DNA of 64,000 nt from Xestospongia bergquistia (taxonomy: Eukaryota > Porifera > Demospongiae > Haplosclerida > Petrosiidae): positions 2,012,275 to 2,076,274 of the forward strand of contig OZ014418.1 of the NCBI GenBank assembly GCA_963965975.1, written 5' to 3'. The position numbers and the translations under genes are program-made. Under the pieces are notes generated by a model that worked only from the letters and a program-made list of their open reading frames with translations, was not told the DNA's origin and did not search any database. Numbering within the stretch: the stretch's first letter is position 1; each line of letters starts with the position of its first letter. Positions 1 through 13,010 of this stretch are shown one piece after another.

Positions 1-18
1 TCTAAAAAGGTTGATCAC

Positions 19-1424
19 CTCTGTAGTTCCAGTAAGTGGATTAGTTAGTCTTAATGTAATATTTACAGGTTCTGGCAATGTAGTTCCAAATGGTATTCCT
101 GGTATGAGAATACTAGCTACTTGAGAACCAACAACTTGTACAGTGCTAACATTTACATCTGGTGGTGAACGAATTGGAAACAAGAATGTTTTTCGGTAAA
201 TGGTAAAAGCTAATGTGATATCACTACGATCATTTAGTAAACTAGATATGGTAGGAGGAACAGAGATACTAGCTGTTTGCCTTTGAGTTAAATCATTTTG
301 GTTGACTCCCTGAGTAATAACATTTAAATCACTGTCATCTAAAAATGGAAGTAAGTTAACTGGAAATGACTGAAGTGAACTTGCTTACCTTGTGTTATAG
401 CAACAAATTTTCTACCAATGAAATCTTGCCTTCTCACCTAAAAAGAGTAATTTAGTTTTTCTAAGCTAAAAAGAGGAGTTGGTTTAATCTCAATGGCCTA
501 GTACCCTTCCATTTTTCATTTCTATTCAGGCATAATAGAAAATTGTATACTCACTCTTTCAGCACGAACTACAATATCTTCAGTTCTAATGGTAATGTTA
601 GTAAAATTTGGCTGTGTGATTAAAGTTTGAATAAAGTTTTCAATGGTAAGAATAATTCTGTGTGTAGATAAAAGAGAAAGAATAATTTGATTGAACATTG
701 AAAGGACTCACATGTTAACATGTGGTTGTATGACTCTTGAAGGCCATTCTTCAATATCATTAACAATTTCAACAATCTGTATGGTGACCTATTATTAGCA
801 ACAAAAGATACACAACAAAATTATAAATAAATTAGTTTTAACATTATTAATTGGTTTCTTAAAAACTATTTAATACATATAATAAGTTTTATAATACACA
901 TTGTACAATGTATAATTGTTAAAATAAAGTTAAAAAACTGCTTTATAATATACCTTTTTTATCACTACTAGTTCCACTATAGTTGTTGGAGGAGTAAATA
1001 ACTGAGCTATTTGTGTGAGTACATATATAATTATTTGAAGATTCCCTGGGTTTTGATCAGCTGTGTAATTGGCACTGTTGACAGCTGTTGTTAAATTGTT
1101 AGTTATTATTATCACATTATTAATAGTAATGTTGATCTAGAAAATGTATAACTTGAACTACTAAACAAAGAATGCCATTATCAGTACCTGTGATAAAGTG
1201 TTATTAATAGCAATGAATAGAAGTGTGATTTCTGTAGCACAAGAAGTGATTTCTGAGATTCCCCATTCATCTCTTTCACTGCAGGTTCGTGTTCCTACTT
1301 CTCCACTGGGACCAAAAGGACACTCATAACTTGTTGTCATACCAGAAGTAGTCTCTTGCCACACAAATTGACCACGATTAGGTGACCTAGTGTCTTCAAT
1401 TTCATTATCACAGAACCCATTGTC
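19..1424 (-). CDS. Gene B: HRM4 and GAIN domain (last exons in window)
   Basis: HRM4 (about 1180-1424; begins [10 protein letters not shown], followed by WQET and an [15 protein letters not shown] stretch) leads into GAIN exons. The sequence [18 protein letters not shown] near 1090-1138 is typical of the helical GAIN subdomain A, and the exon 19-343 is typical of GAIN-B beta strands (motif [20 protein letters not shown]). A GTGATC donor follows at position 18, so the gene continues outside the window. Counterpart in gene 1: 16163-17590. Confidence 0.75.
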
Positions 1425-4400
1425 TAAATTAATGAGAATATATATATTAAACTCTTGATTCTCCTATAAAACTTACCACTAGTAATATTAGTTGCCTGTA
1501 TAATATAGCCTTGAGAGAGTAATGCACTGATAATGTTTTCAGTGATGCTGCCTGGTCTTGAGGCAGTGATCTGTTGTGTTGAAGTACCATTTACTCTACA
1601 TTCAACTCTTTCTTGAATATCTCCAGATCGTCTGACATAGAAGAATGTTATTGAATTAAAATTTTTCAAATTTCAAGCTTACTTTGGAACATCCTTGCAA
1701 ACTGCTTCAACTGGTAAGGCCAGCTCAATCTGTGTGATACATTAAATCATATAAATAATTCAACCATCTAAAGTTGCCAGAGTATCTCTACTTCCCTCCC
1801 TCCCTCCCATCCTATTCTATTGAGATGTAGATATACTGATAGATTGGTACTCTTACAATAATCCTGATGTTGTCTAGTACTGATGAAACAGTCCCTGAAG
1901 GAACAATTGAAGTAAAGTTAGCAGAGAACCGAATAAAGATGGAGTAAGGTCTTGGTAATGTAGGAACTAGATAAAGAGATGGCAAATAAAAGTCAATGTT
2001 TTTTTAAAATTCATATAACAACACTGTGTAAAATACAGTTTTATTCATGATGATCTTACTAATTATCAAATCATTACTTACTTGATCTACAACCAGTGAA
2101 GTCAATATCTCCCCAGCCATCACCATAAGGTAGACATTTCCTTATAACATTAAAATCTTGTTTAAAGGCACATTTTGTAATGACAGCCTCCTGTCCAGAG
2201 GATTCAGCCCATGTATAGTTACCATACATGAGATGAGTAGTCTCCTCATAATCACAGAAACCAGTATCTGTATTAATAAAAGAGTTAAGTCATAGTGTCT
2301 GGTATAATATTCTTAGAATCATAAATTATATCTCCACTACACTAAACATTTAGATATATTTAAAAAAACTCATTATTTATACTGACAGACACAATAACAT
2401 GAATTTAGAAGAAGACAGCAACTATATATTAGACTTATACTTGTAGCTAATAATGACTGACATTTTAAAGTAGCCATAATTGTGTTGAGGTGGCATTTGC
2501 TTATCCTACAACTAGCTATAGTAAAGGTTCCATTAAATTATTTATATATACATTCTAATGATATAAATTAATTCATTATTAGATAGCCTGGTAAGGCAAT
2601 TGGATATAACACTGTACCTGAAGTATTTGAGTAACCATTACGTGGTACAATAAGTCCTACTAATTGAAATTCGTCTAGTATTGCTTCTCCTAGAGCAAAT
2701 GTTGAGTCACGAGGAGGATATTCTCTAATAGTACACTGAATGCGATCAGGAATAACACCTTCTGCATGCTGCAAATTAATGTCGAGTGGACGTCTAGTGA
2801 ACAGATAAAAACAGTGACAGATAAAACATTGCTAGAATATAAGTCATGAATAAAAAGCAATAAAAATACAGTGGAACCTCAAGTACTTGCATTCTTGTTC
2901 TTGTAGGCCCAATAAAACATTAAGATTAAAAAATTGACTGTTACAATTTATTCTATTATTACAGGGGTTCCACTGTCTAATAGAAATAGTTCTTACAAAG
3001 GAGTTAATTGACAGTTCACAGTTTGTATACCAGTTCTTGTTAAATTGATGGTTTGCAATACCTATATATAAAGAATTGCTATGATACTATTGTAAGTGAA
3101 TTTACTAACAGTTCCCTCAGCTAAAGCAACTTGGTAGCTCTTATTAATGACAGATGTTAGACTAGAGAAAAATGTAGTGGCTCTGATATAAACAACAGAA
3201 AAATCACCACTTGGAACTGTAAGGACATATAAGAAAAAAATTGTTAAAAAACAATAAAGCTATACAAATTCCTTTAAGTTACTGCTAACATTAAGCATTG
3301 TAAGATTATAGTACCTTTGACATCTACTGTAATTGTTGTATTGCGTGTTCCATTGTCGTTTCTTCCTTCACAAATGTAAGTTCCAGCAATGGATCTTCTT
3401 GGAAGTATTGTGGCATTTTCATAGATATAACTTGTCAAGTGTTCACCTGCCCTGCTCAGCTGAGATTCAAAAGGGGAAGAGTAGAGTTGCCTGAAACTAT
3501 CCAGAGTGGTGCCTGAACTGAACACTAACTCATTGTCTCCAGTAAATGCTAGGTCTAAGAAGTCATCTAGTTGAGAAACTGTCAGAAAGAAATTATTCAA
3601 AAGAGCAATCTAACTATGACACAATAATTTGAACAGTACATACTGGGAATGGCTCCACCATTGTTTGTCATTTTGTACCAAGTGACATTATCATCACCAA
3701 AGACACTATCCCCCAGACATGTAATTGAAAAAAAACGTCCTTCATTGATGGACAAAGTTGGGCCAAGTTGATTAGTAATATTAGTAATCACCAATTCAGG
3801 AAGGACTGTATATGTCAAGAGAGAGAGAGAATAGCCTATTTATTGGATAGTGTTAAACCTTACCATCTCTACATTTACTGTAGTCTGGTTCATCCCACTG
3901 ACCACCAGGTAAGCACAATCTCTGAGCAGTGGCAGACCCTTTACCAAATGGTGCTCCAAATTCACAATTTACAGTAGCATTCACACCAGGACCAGTCATT
4001 TTCCATAAGTGAATTCCATATAAATCAGATACAGTAGTCTCTTGTCTACAGAATCCTACAACTGTAGAAATAAAAGCAAATTATACAGTACTGCAAATTA
4101 TAGTTTACTTTGAAAATGTACGTTCTGAAATCTAATATATCTAATTCTTTGAATGCCATTGTATACAATAGCTGTAATATTGACTATGTTTTCTGATTGT
4201 GGGTATGTTGTGATATTACATTGGTAGCTCTTTAAGTTGTCTTGAGGCTGACTAGAGTAAGAGAATTGAGTCTGTTAGTATTTTTTGACTTACTCCATTT
4301 CTATCTCTGTACAATTCACAGTTTGTATTCCTTCAAAATCTTCATCAATGAAATTCAACAACTAATAATATCATTAAAATTCATGGTTTATTTATATTTT

Positions 4401-7400
4401 AAATATATTGGACTCACCGAAGTTTCAAGTAGACCAGTTAGATCATTTACATTTCTCTTCCTTGGAACTCTATAATATACTTCAAATTCAAAAATTACAC
4501 TTGATCCAGGTCCCTGAGGTTCTATAGAAATAAAGTGGTAGTACTATTCATAGTTATATCATTATTAATCCTTGATTATACATCTATAAAGGAAATCTTA
4601 TTTGACAAACCTGCTACTTGTATATTCAAAGGGACAGTTACATTTCCAAATTCTCCTTCATTGACACAGAAATATTGTTGATCCTCCTGAATATTTGTCA
4701 ATGGTAAAAAAGAAGAACAACCAACATTTCTTTTGAGAACATTCTGTCTTGACTGATGTTGACAACCTTAAAACAACAATTAGATTACGTTCTCTATTAT
4801 AACAATACTTACTAAATGGAATAAAAGTACAGTTAGATCTAGAGCTTGACCAGTATCTCCGAACAGGACTAAAATTACCAACAACAGTAGTATTAGTAGT
4901 GCATAGAAGAATTCTACTCCTTCCTATCTCAACAGTATAATTTCCTTCTTGTACTGGTACATTAGTAAATTGTTGTGAAATCAGCAATAGTATATTACTA
5001 TATGAAATCATTAATGGCTCAGGTAAAACTACAATAACAAGAAAGACTCAAATAAAATTATGTCCACAAAAATAGCTATTTCAGCATGTAATGACAATAT
5101 ATACAAGAGAATAGATCAAGTAAAGTAATACACATGTGATCATATTAGACAACTGACAGACTTATAGCATATATCTGTGCATTATTAAGTACACTATGTT
5201 TTAGGGTCCATTGATTGAAATGATTGAAGGATTTGAAGGCAAGCATTTTTTATATAATTAGACTTATGCATCTATATGTTTATTATTTATAAGGAGCTAC
5301 AGTATATTTGTTTAAAAACAATAATTCCTACATTAAAAGTCTGACAATAATGAATGATGCTATTATTTTGGACAAAAACAGTAAACTACAGTGTAAATAT
5401 GGTGACCTTCAATAGTTATTGATCCAAATAGTTCAACAATGTTGCTGGTAGTAATGTTCTCAATAGATTGAATAGCAGTCTTCAATGTAGTAAAGAGTGA
5501 TGATGGTGGATAGAGAGTGACATTACACTCTAGTCGTACCAACCGATCACCTGTTGATGTTTTTGGAAGTGATGCTAGACATCTGTAGAAATGCACATAT
5601 AAATAACCCAATTTAAAACTTGGTAACATAAAATATGACCGTATTTATTTTGTTTGCTACATATGATACATCCATGACAAGTCTATTGTCACAACATATT
5701 GTAGAAGAATTATAGTACTCATTAATGTCAATTTACCTTCTGGCTATTGTACAGTTAACAGTAAGATCTTCATTAGCAGACTCAGGAATAAGTCTTATTA
5801 TCTGAAATATTGTATTTATAATTGATAACAGGTTTGTGTAATTTGTTACACTTTACCTCTTGTTCAAGGGTATAAATGGCTACATTTATAAAAGGATCTC
5901 TTCCATCATTATTAAATCCTGGGATTGCCAATGTAGCTCTTAATAGAGTGGACATACCAGGACCAGATGGTACTATAGAAAAGATAATATTCTAGTATTT
6001 GCTTAAAATGGCAGTTTCTGATTTAAAATAGTCTCAAGTTAATTTTTATTGGACTTTTACATTATGTACAGAGTATGCCAATTTGCTCAAGCTATTATAG
6101 CCAAATGAAAATCAAAACAGTTTATTAAATAATGCATTTTATATAATTTAATACCTTTTGCACTAATATTAACAGAGATATTGCTTGATGCAAAAACATT
6201 TTCACCACGACACAGGTATTCACCATCAGCCATTGTAGTAATGCCAGGTAAACTGGTTTCCAATATTACTGTGTTATTCACTATTCTCTGTGTGAGTACT
6301 AATGAGATTGATGGTATAGCATTAACTAATCTTGTTTTGGGAACAGACACTGCAAGTAAAGCACAAGATATATAAATTAAATAGCTTATTAATGCATTTT
6401 GAAGCTTACCAAATCCATCATCACCTGTAACTTTCTTCAGCCATGTTAAGTTTGTAGCTGGGTATCCATCTTCTGCTTGACAAGAAAGTACAAACTGTCT
6501 CTGTATCTCTGGATTGTAGACACCTCCAGATGGGTGGAGCACAAGAGTTGGTTGAGCTGTAATAATAGAAAAAGAACTTGATACATACAATAGTGTTAGT
6601 TGTAATGTAGAGAATACAAATATTTGAAATATATATTTGAACTTAATGTATCTCAAGATACCATTTTTGCAGTCAGACACATTTGGTGAGCTCCACCTTC
6701 CAAAAAGATCACATTCTCTAGTTGCTTTGAAACCATCAGGAACAGTAGTGAAACATGGTTGAGTTGATGTTCTTCCAGCAATAGTTGTGGGCCAATAAAT
6801 TGAGTTAGTCGTTTCATTAGAGCAGATAATGGCTACAAAAAGGAGGGAACTATGATCTACCAATGGTTTAATTAATTATTATATTGGGTCAATGTATATC
6901 TAGTGCAAGATGTCTAATATCTAGCTCAAACTGTCTTTAATGTGTCAACTCCTTAATGTATTAAGTATCTGGTATCCAACATCTAACTATCTAGTATCAA
7001 CATCTGCTATGACAAAAGCATGTCAGTACTTCCATCAATAACATCTAAAAACATAAGGTAACACTAAACCAATATTAACAAAAAAAGCTTAACAAATTCA
7101 ATTAAATGTGAATAATACTTATTTTATTAAACATGAAAACTGAAATAATTGAGTCAGTTTAGATATCATTCTGTATCACAGACTACTTACTTAACATATC
7201 AATAGAGGAACATCAACATCTATAGTTATCTTTATTGTTAATATTTAAATTAAACTATTCTGAAAAACTTTACTACAAGACATTGAAGACAGAGGACAGT
7301 AGATATATACTAACAGAAGTTGATAATTAGTTACATGATGTGACATGCAAGTGATAAAATCTCATGTTATATTTAAAAGTGTTGTTTTAAGACCTAAAAG

Positions 7401-9095
7401 TATTGTTTAAGCCTTGACACTTGATCATAAACAGTTATTTTAAAACAAGGACTCAAAAAAGCATAAATGAACAACATTTCTTAGAAAAATAAAAAATAAA
7501 TGTAGGAATGGCTACTGTCAGACCTTTACAAAAATATTACAGATGACAGTGGTATCAATCCTACAAAATAAATACAAGGAAAAAATAGACATCCATACAT
7601 TTAATTCTTTTTTTTTCTATTCATGTGTGGATCATTAGCCAAAACTTTGTCTATTATAATAAACCACAAACCTGTACATGATAGTCCATTTCCTGTATAT
7701 CCAGTGTTACATGTACATGTGAAATTACCAACAGTGTTTGTACAAGTAGCATTACCATCACAGTTATCAGCATTAGTAGAACATTCATCTATGTCTAAAG
7801 AATTTAATTGATACCATATTACTAATTGATAATTAATTTACTGTAGTAATTATAAATGATCTAATATAATTGTAATAAACCACAAACCTGTACAAGACTG
7901 TCCATTTCCTGTATATCCAGTGTTACATGTACATGAAAAACCACCAACAGTGTTGGTACATGTAGCATTACCATCACAGTTATCAGTATTAGTAGAACAT
8001 TCATCTATGTCTAATGAATGGATGTAATATATTAATAAAATTAAAACCTCTATATATAGTGCTATTAGAAACATCAGGTAAAAGCCCATATTTGATGACT
8101 AGTTAAGAATAGAGCTGATACCTAATGGAATCAGTATATATCATTTTATAATATCAAAGAATACTTTGTTCTGAATTATTATTTCATTAAAAATAATAAA
8201 TAATATTAGGTACATAATTTATTGTCTGCTTAATAAATGTACACTCACAACATGTAATACTAAAGGACTTGATACTTGTATACTTAACATATTTAAAAGT
8301 ACTTACCACATATAAAATTTGTACTATGACTAGCAGAATAGTTAGTTGGACATTGGATAGCACAAGAATTATTAAAATAAACATTACAGCATTGACTAGA
8401 ACTGGCTCCATAACAGAGTGTAAGATTAGTAACAAGACATTCATTTGGACAACCTTATAGAAGAGAAAGGATGATTTATTACATCAGTGTTATATTTAGT
8501 TAAAGAAAAATTAATATTTAAATGAGTTCATCATAAAAGGGTATCATTTAATAATTTGATACCTAAAATCTTTGTGTTATAAACCATAGAACTTACGTTG
8601 ACAGTGTCTGAGTTGATCATCATTGGATGAATTGAGTGTGAAATTTGGATGGTTTGGTGCATTACATCTTGAACAGTCAGTTAGAATTGTATCATTAGTA
8701 GCTAGTAGCATAGCATCTGACATGTTTGTTATCTTGTTATAACTATTAAATGATCCTAATTCCCAGTCCACATTCTGAACACATATTAAATCCACTTGTG
8801 CTAATGTTGACCCATTGTTTCCAGGCTCACCAGTGAAACGAACTGTGTAAGTTGCTTGACGATAGTAACCTAGAATGCTACCAACAGAGAGACAGTTGAT
8901 GTAAATATCTTCTATTATTATATTTGGTTCAGTCTCATTGTTTGGTTGAAGGTCGGAGACATCTTCAAGTAAAGTAGTCAGTTCTTTTATGGTGACCAAT
9001 GATGGACAGCCTTCTTCTTCCACAACTTGAGCTCCATAGAGTGGATAACAAGCAGAGAGACATAGACCAAATAACAGTATGCTTATAAAACACAT
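19..9095 (-). CDS. Gene B: adhesion-GPCR-like receptor, 5' part (3' end beyond left edge)
   Basis: Multi-exon gene read from ATG at 9095 leftwards. Exon 1 (8597-9095) starts with a hydrophobic signal peptide, then a Cys-rich region. It is followed by a second Cys-rich exon (8307-8453), two EGF exons (7888-8010 and 7672-7794), HRM (6662-6832), and Ig-like and unnamed-module exons alternating with HRM domains near 3863-4062, 2080-2269 and 1180-1424. GAIN exons lie from about 1138 down to 19. Exons have GT-AG borders and no in-frame stops that I noticed. From the first HRM leftwards the order and sequence match gene 1 (16163-23143), about 16.2-16.3 kb away, so the missing 3' end should encode GPS and seven transmembrane segments. 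It lacks the DOMON, SRCR and CCP regions of gene 1. Role inferred: large surface receptor for adhesion or signalling. Exon joins are by eye. Confidence 0.75.
1440..6832 (-). CDS. Gene B: Ig / unnamed module / HRM repeats
   Basis: Exons on the minus strand encode HRM1 (6662-6832), an Ig domain in two exons (about 6400-6559 and 6160-6355), and short exons with GPG, TVNC and VECNVT..YPP signatures (about 5400-5975). A second Ig follows (about 4610-5017), then the same unnamed module (about 4090-4520), HRM2 (about 3863-4062), a third Ig (about 3315-3804), the module again, HRM3 (about 2080-2269) and the module once more down to about 1490. HRM is the Cys-rich hormone-receptor domain of family B and adhesion GPCRs, usually present once; here it recurs four times, counting HRM4 downstream. 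Cys and Trp positions are kept, suggesting folded extracellular modules. Exon limits are approximate. Confidence 0.75.
6863..7671 (-). other. Gene B long intron, no feature seen
   Basis: About 840 bp (6833-7671) between the second EGF exon and the first HRM exon, far longer than the gene's usual introns. The sequence is AT-rich and I see no exon, repeat array or element in it. It marks the junction between the gene-B-specific N-terminus (EGF) and the part shared with gene 1, so it is a likely place for the recombination that joined them. Confidence 0.5.
7672..8010 (-). CDS. Gene B: two calcium-binding EGF exons
   Basis: Two 123-nt exons, 7888-8010 and 7672-7794, each encode one EGF_CA domain. 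Each starts DIDEC, has six Cys in EGF spacing, the CTNTVGxF turn and a GYTGNG loop before the last Cys. The two copies differ at only a few residues, so they arose by a recent exon duplication. Both have the same phase and can be added or lost without a frameshift. The DIDEC start is the classical calcium-binding signature. Confidence 0.9.
8307..9095 (-). CDS. Gene B N-terminus: signal peptide and Cys-rich region (exons 1-2)
   Basis: Exon 1 is 8597-9095 (499 nt, ending one base into a codon before a GTAAG donor). The first 20 or so residues ([20 protein letters not shown]) form a hydrophobic secretion signal, followed by an N-glycosylation-rich region with scattered Cys pairs (CSRC). Exon 2 (8307-8453) begins GCPNECLV and carries about seven Cys in fifty residues, like a growth-factor-receptor Cys-rich repeat. 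I do not recognise a named family for exon 1. No TATA box stands out upstream. The ATG was chosen because it is the first that gives a signal peptide and the exon ends at a good donor. Confidence 0.7.
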
Positions 9096-10678
9096 ATTGC
9101 AGTCTTGTCTCCTGTAAGATCAAAGATACAAGAGAATTATCAAGCATATTATCATATTCAGTATCTACTTAGGGATGACCTGAAATGCTCAAATTTTCAT
9201 TGAAATGTATTAATTGAAAACACTAAAATCTCATCTGACAACATATTAGAAGCACTCGATACTTGGCAACACTTTTGTAACGATGTCCATATACTGTGAC
9301 AGATGAAAGCATTATTTTTTAGAAATAGATCAAGGGGTGAATTTTTAAGCTAACAGAAATACTTAGACATATATTCTTATTAAGAGTTGTTGGATATAGA
9401 AACTATATGGGCATTAGGAACAAAGTATTGCCAAGGTGTGTTCTGAATATCATCATATACTATGATAGTGTGTCAGATGTCAGTATACTCTTATAGTTTG
9501 TTTACTACTGTCCTGCAGAATAACAAGAGTCTATTTGTTTATTTGCTGAATGTTTGGTTCTATGTAAAGAAAATGTTCAGACAATATTATTGCTTGTATT
9601 GCTATTCCTACAGAGACTTTTGTTATAAATCCTTTGTTAAAACATGCTTTGGCAAAGTGGTAATATTGAAATCATTGCAATCTTAAGAGAGTAGTAACAG
9701 AAGCTATAGAACCATGTCTGAACATGACAAACCAATATGTATATAAATATAATTATAATATCATTTATACCAACATACCAATTAATTTAGGTAATATTTA
9801 GCAATTTAATCACCATATTAGTAATAATACACAAATAATATTATAATTATTACTAATTATTAATTATATAAGGATATTGATGATAAAATAATTGCATTAA
9901 TTATATAATAAACAGGGTGCATGGTGTATAATGCATAGACAATAAGCAGATGGATTGATCAATGGATAAGTAAATGGGGTGCATGCATGGATAGTGTGAA
10001 TGGAGGAATTTATGACAATGCAAGTAGAAAAGGATTGATTGATGATGTAGACATGAAGGTTAATGCATGTATATGCATGTAAGTTGAATAAACAAATAGA
10101 TCAATGAATAAATAAATAGATGTGTCAAAATGTGAGTGGATGGATGGATGGACTTATGCATATATTAAATGAATGGTTATACAATATTCATAGAAATACT
10201 CACTGGTTTAAAAGCAGACTTTGTGATTTTGTACAATCCTATAAAATTAAAGCACACTATATAATAGTATATGGACAACTACATAACTTTACCTCAGAAC
10301 TGAAAATACTTGGAAATATTGTGCCACTCTCCAGTATAATATTTTCTTATTAAGAAGAAAGTAATGAAATTTTTCAGCTTGTGCTGTTTACTTATATTCT
10401 CCAACAGATTAACCAAACCCTCAGCCTCAATTAATTAAATTATCATGATGTGTACTCATATTACTCATATGGCTCCATAATCAATAATATACCAAAATAT
10501 ATGGCTACATATTCAATTATATAGCTTTATTAGGAAAATATATGGTTAGACATAAAATTCCCCACGTAATGTTTACTGAGATCTATACAATAATCCTATA
10601 GCACTATTAACACTAAATGTAAATTAAGCAAGCCAAAGACATCATGATTCACAGCTTGTTAGGTGTTTCATAATTCAT
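9096..10678. other. Intergenic region upstream of gene B
   Basis: AT-rich sequence between the gene B start codon and the orphan ORF at 10679. It should hold the gene B promoter on the minus strand, but no TATA box or initiator is convincing. From about 9930 to 10150 there is loose simple sequence built on ATGGATGG, AATAAATA and similar tetramers. Open frames here have no recognisable domain and look like chance. Confidence 0.4.
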
Positions 10679-10774
10679 TTAGCTGATATATACACCATAT
10701 TTGACTCCAAGTTGTTGTGTTAATTGACAGGTTTCAGATTCTCTCAGACCTTCAAAAGCAGCATCTATGACAAT
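10679..10774 (-). CDS. Orphan last-exon-like ORF, unidentified
   Basis: A good acceptor (TACTTTACAG) precedes an open frame starting at 10774 and ending in TAA at 10679-10681. It encodes about 31 residues beginning IVIDAAFEGLRESET and ending KYGVYIS. The composition looks protein-like, and a C-terminal exon is a reasonable reading, but I found no upstream exons between 10775 and 13600 and do not recognise the family. It may be a decayed gene tail or chance. Confidence 0.25.
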   Translation of the reverse strand: MVIDAAFEGLRESETCQLTQQLGVKYGVYIS

Positions 10775-11160
10775 CTGTAAAGTACAAGTAATATAATATA
10801 TTATAAAAATGGAGATGTAGGTGGAGAAGTACGTATAGTCATAAACTGTCTTGGTATCAAAGTTTAAGCTCTTTTAGTGGGAAAGCCGTGGAAATGGCAT
10901 TCCCTAATCAAGAAGACACTGAGAAATGATTATAATGACTCAGATAATCATATAAAGGTATAATGTAATATATATTATCTCAGTAGCACTAAAATAAGTA
11001 GATAATCTGAAATCTAGATGAAAGAACTTATAGAATATAGACATCAATGTTAGATGCATATAAAAGTTCAAATGAAAAATACAGGCAAGGCTCAAGGTTA
11101 AAAGTTATCATTAACAGTCCCTAAATTATTAATTTAATAAAAGATATTACTGGTGAAAGT

Positions 11161-11406
11161 AATCAAACAAGATCACAGTAGAGAATACATAATCACTACA
11201 CAGTAGCCACACTATGTAGGGATTCTGTATTGATAATTCTATTGTGATCTGTTTGAGTCAGGTAATTCAATTGTCATGATAGTAATAAGATTAAGATAAA
11301 CATCACAATAGTAAACTGAATGTGACTCTGTGAGACTTTACTGTGTGGCTACATACTATGTAGAGATTTTCATATACTGTTAATCCTACTGTGATTATGT
11401 TTGTAC
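11161..11406. mobile_element. MITE-like element with nested inverted repeats
   Basis: The arms pair inwards over about 245 bp: GATCACAGTAG at 11171-11181 with CTACTGTGAT at 11386-11395; GTAGCCACAC at 11203-11212 with GTGTGGCTAC at 11343-11352; CTATTGTGAT near 11240 with ATCACAATAG near 11302. The mismatched but co-linear complementarity suggests a small non-autonomous inverted-repeat transposon. No transposase frame and no clear target-site duplication were seen. Confidence 0.45.
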
Positions 11407-12121
11407 AAAAATTTCATAATTTTTAAAATTATTTGTTTGAGATTTTTTTTATAAATTAAATAGGCTGCTTCTGCATGTAATGGATTACATTATAAAGGAA
11501 TGGGCCATGTAAAAACATGTTATTATGTTTAGTCTCCACTGAGTTAGTTAATGATCTAAGAAATGGGGATCCATTGTTGCATACAGAAACAGTAGTATGG
11601 GACAGTTGAGTAAAACTACTTTTACATTAGACAGAGAGTAGTATTGCCTATGTAGCTAGGGATGGGATGATGTACTAGCTTCTTCTTTTTTACACCACAA
11701 TAACTACAAAAGTAGATGTCTTATAAAGATTATATTTACATAGAAAAGTAAATTTTTACATGAGGTATCCCCCTTTTATAAATCTTATTTCTAGCACTTT
11801 TAACAGTGACAGTAGTGAGGGTTCTGTAAGACATGCTATTTTATGAGCTATAGAATCATATTCATGAGGAAAAACAGAGGTCGGGTAAACGGCAAATAAA
11901 CAGACGGGTCCTTTTATCAGACATTACATCTTCAGACCTGAACATGCTATTGACATGGAACTAACTGCATCTAAAAAAGAAGGCTTTTAAACATTGGAGT
12001 TGCAAAAGTGAACTAAATCACAAGTGTAGTCTTAAGAAAAGGAAGTCTTGGTAAATATTTACTCAAACAGGTGGTACCATAGAATGGACAGTGCTTAACA
12101 CTCAAAACAGAGCAAACCAAT

Positions 12122-12250
12122 TGTAGCAAATCTAACAAACATATTTTGTCCACATATTGAAATACATCTGTAATAAATTTAATAAACTGGGTAACTTATA
12201 TTCTACATACTGTGGACAAAATAATAAAACTAAGGTAGTAGATTTGTGCA
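12122..12250. repeat. Imperfect stem-loop
   Basis: TTTTGTCCACA near 12144 pairs with TGTGGACAAAAT near 12211. Flanking GCAAATCTAAC (about 12126) and TAGATTTGTGC (about 12239) extend the pairing. It could be a second small inverted-repeat element or a cruciform-forming site. There is no coding content. Confidence 0.35.
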
Positions 12251-12411
12251 TCTTAGGACTGGTACCTCTAACTATTTTGATGATTCAGGTTTGTTCAACA
12301 GGACAAGCCATTAAAATTCATGGCACACAAAGATGTATTTATTATCATCTACTCTAGCACTAAAGATATGAACAGAAATATTCAAGTGACTATAACGTCT
12401 ATCCTACTGGA

Positions 12412-13010
12412 GGCACCATTTATACGAGACAGGTAACTGGTGAGGAAGCCTCTATTTTGGGCAAGATGTATTGGGTAACAAACTCTGCAACATCTACAAA
12501 CCACCCTTAGCATATCCATACAAACCAGGTAATTTTATTTTATTTTAATGTGCACTTACTCAATAACTCTTTTATAGCCTGGTATAAAGTATAGAGAGGC
12601 TATTTGTGAAGTAGGAAATATTTTAGCTGCTGGTTCCAATTTAGTGAGTAATCTCTCAGATTCTCTCTAGTAGATATGGTAGCCTCATTATAGCTGATAA
12701 CCTAACAATTAAAGCGACCATGCATTCTTCTTCCATGACAGATTCTCTCTGAAGTATAAGTCCATGATTAGTGCATTATGTTATTGATACTATTAGGGGG
12801 TGTGGTTTATCATCACAAAGCAGTTTATTATATTTTAGGTGTCAGATGCTATTATAAGTGGAACATCACTAACAGCTGATGCACCTAAATCAGTTGAATT
12901 GAGTTTCTTATCTGCTATAACTACTGCTCTAGAACCTTCTCCTTATATATACTTCCAAAGAGTACCTGTTGATGCAGGAAAAAGAAACTTGAGTTAGCTC
13001 CCAAAAGTGG
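12412..13010 (+). pseudogene. Coding-like scraps, unidentified
   Basis: Three short open stretches on the plus strand look exon-like. One near 12412-12510 reads GGTIYTRQVTGEEASILG. One follows a TTTTATAG acceptor near 12580 and reads PGIKYREAICEVGNILAAG. One follows a TATTTTAG acceptor near 12840 and reads SDAIISGTSLTADAPKSVEL. No start codon or continuous frame joins them, and stops end each piece. They may be remnants of a plus-strand gene; the family is unknown and chance is possible. Confidence 0.25.

Noticed and set aside
9462..10353. Plus-strand frames of 74-77 residues in the intergenic region
   Set aside because: No domain, no splice context, biased composition; chance frames in AT-rich DNA.
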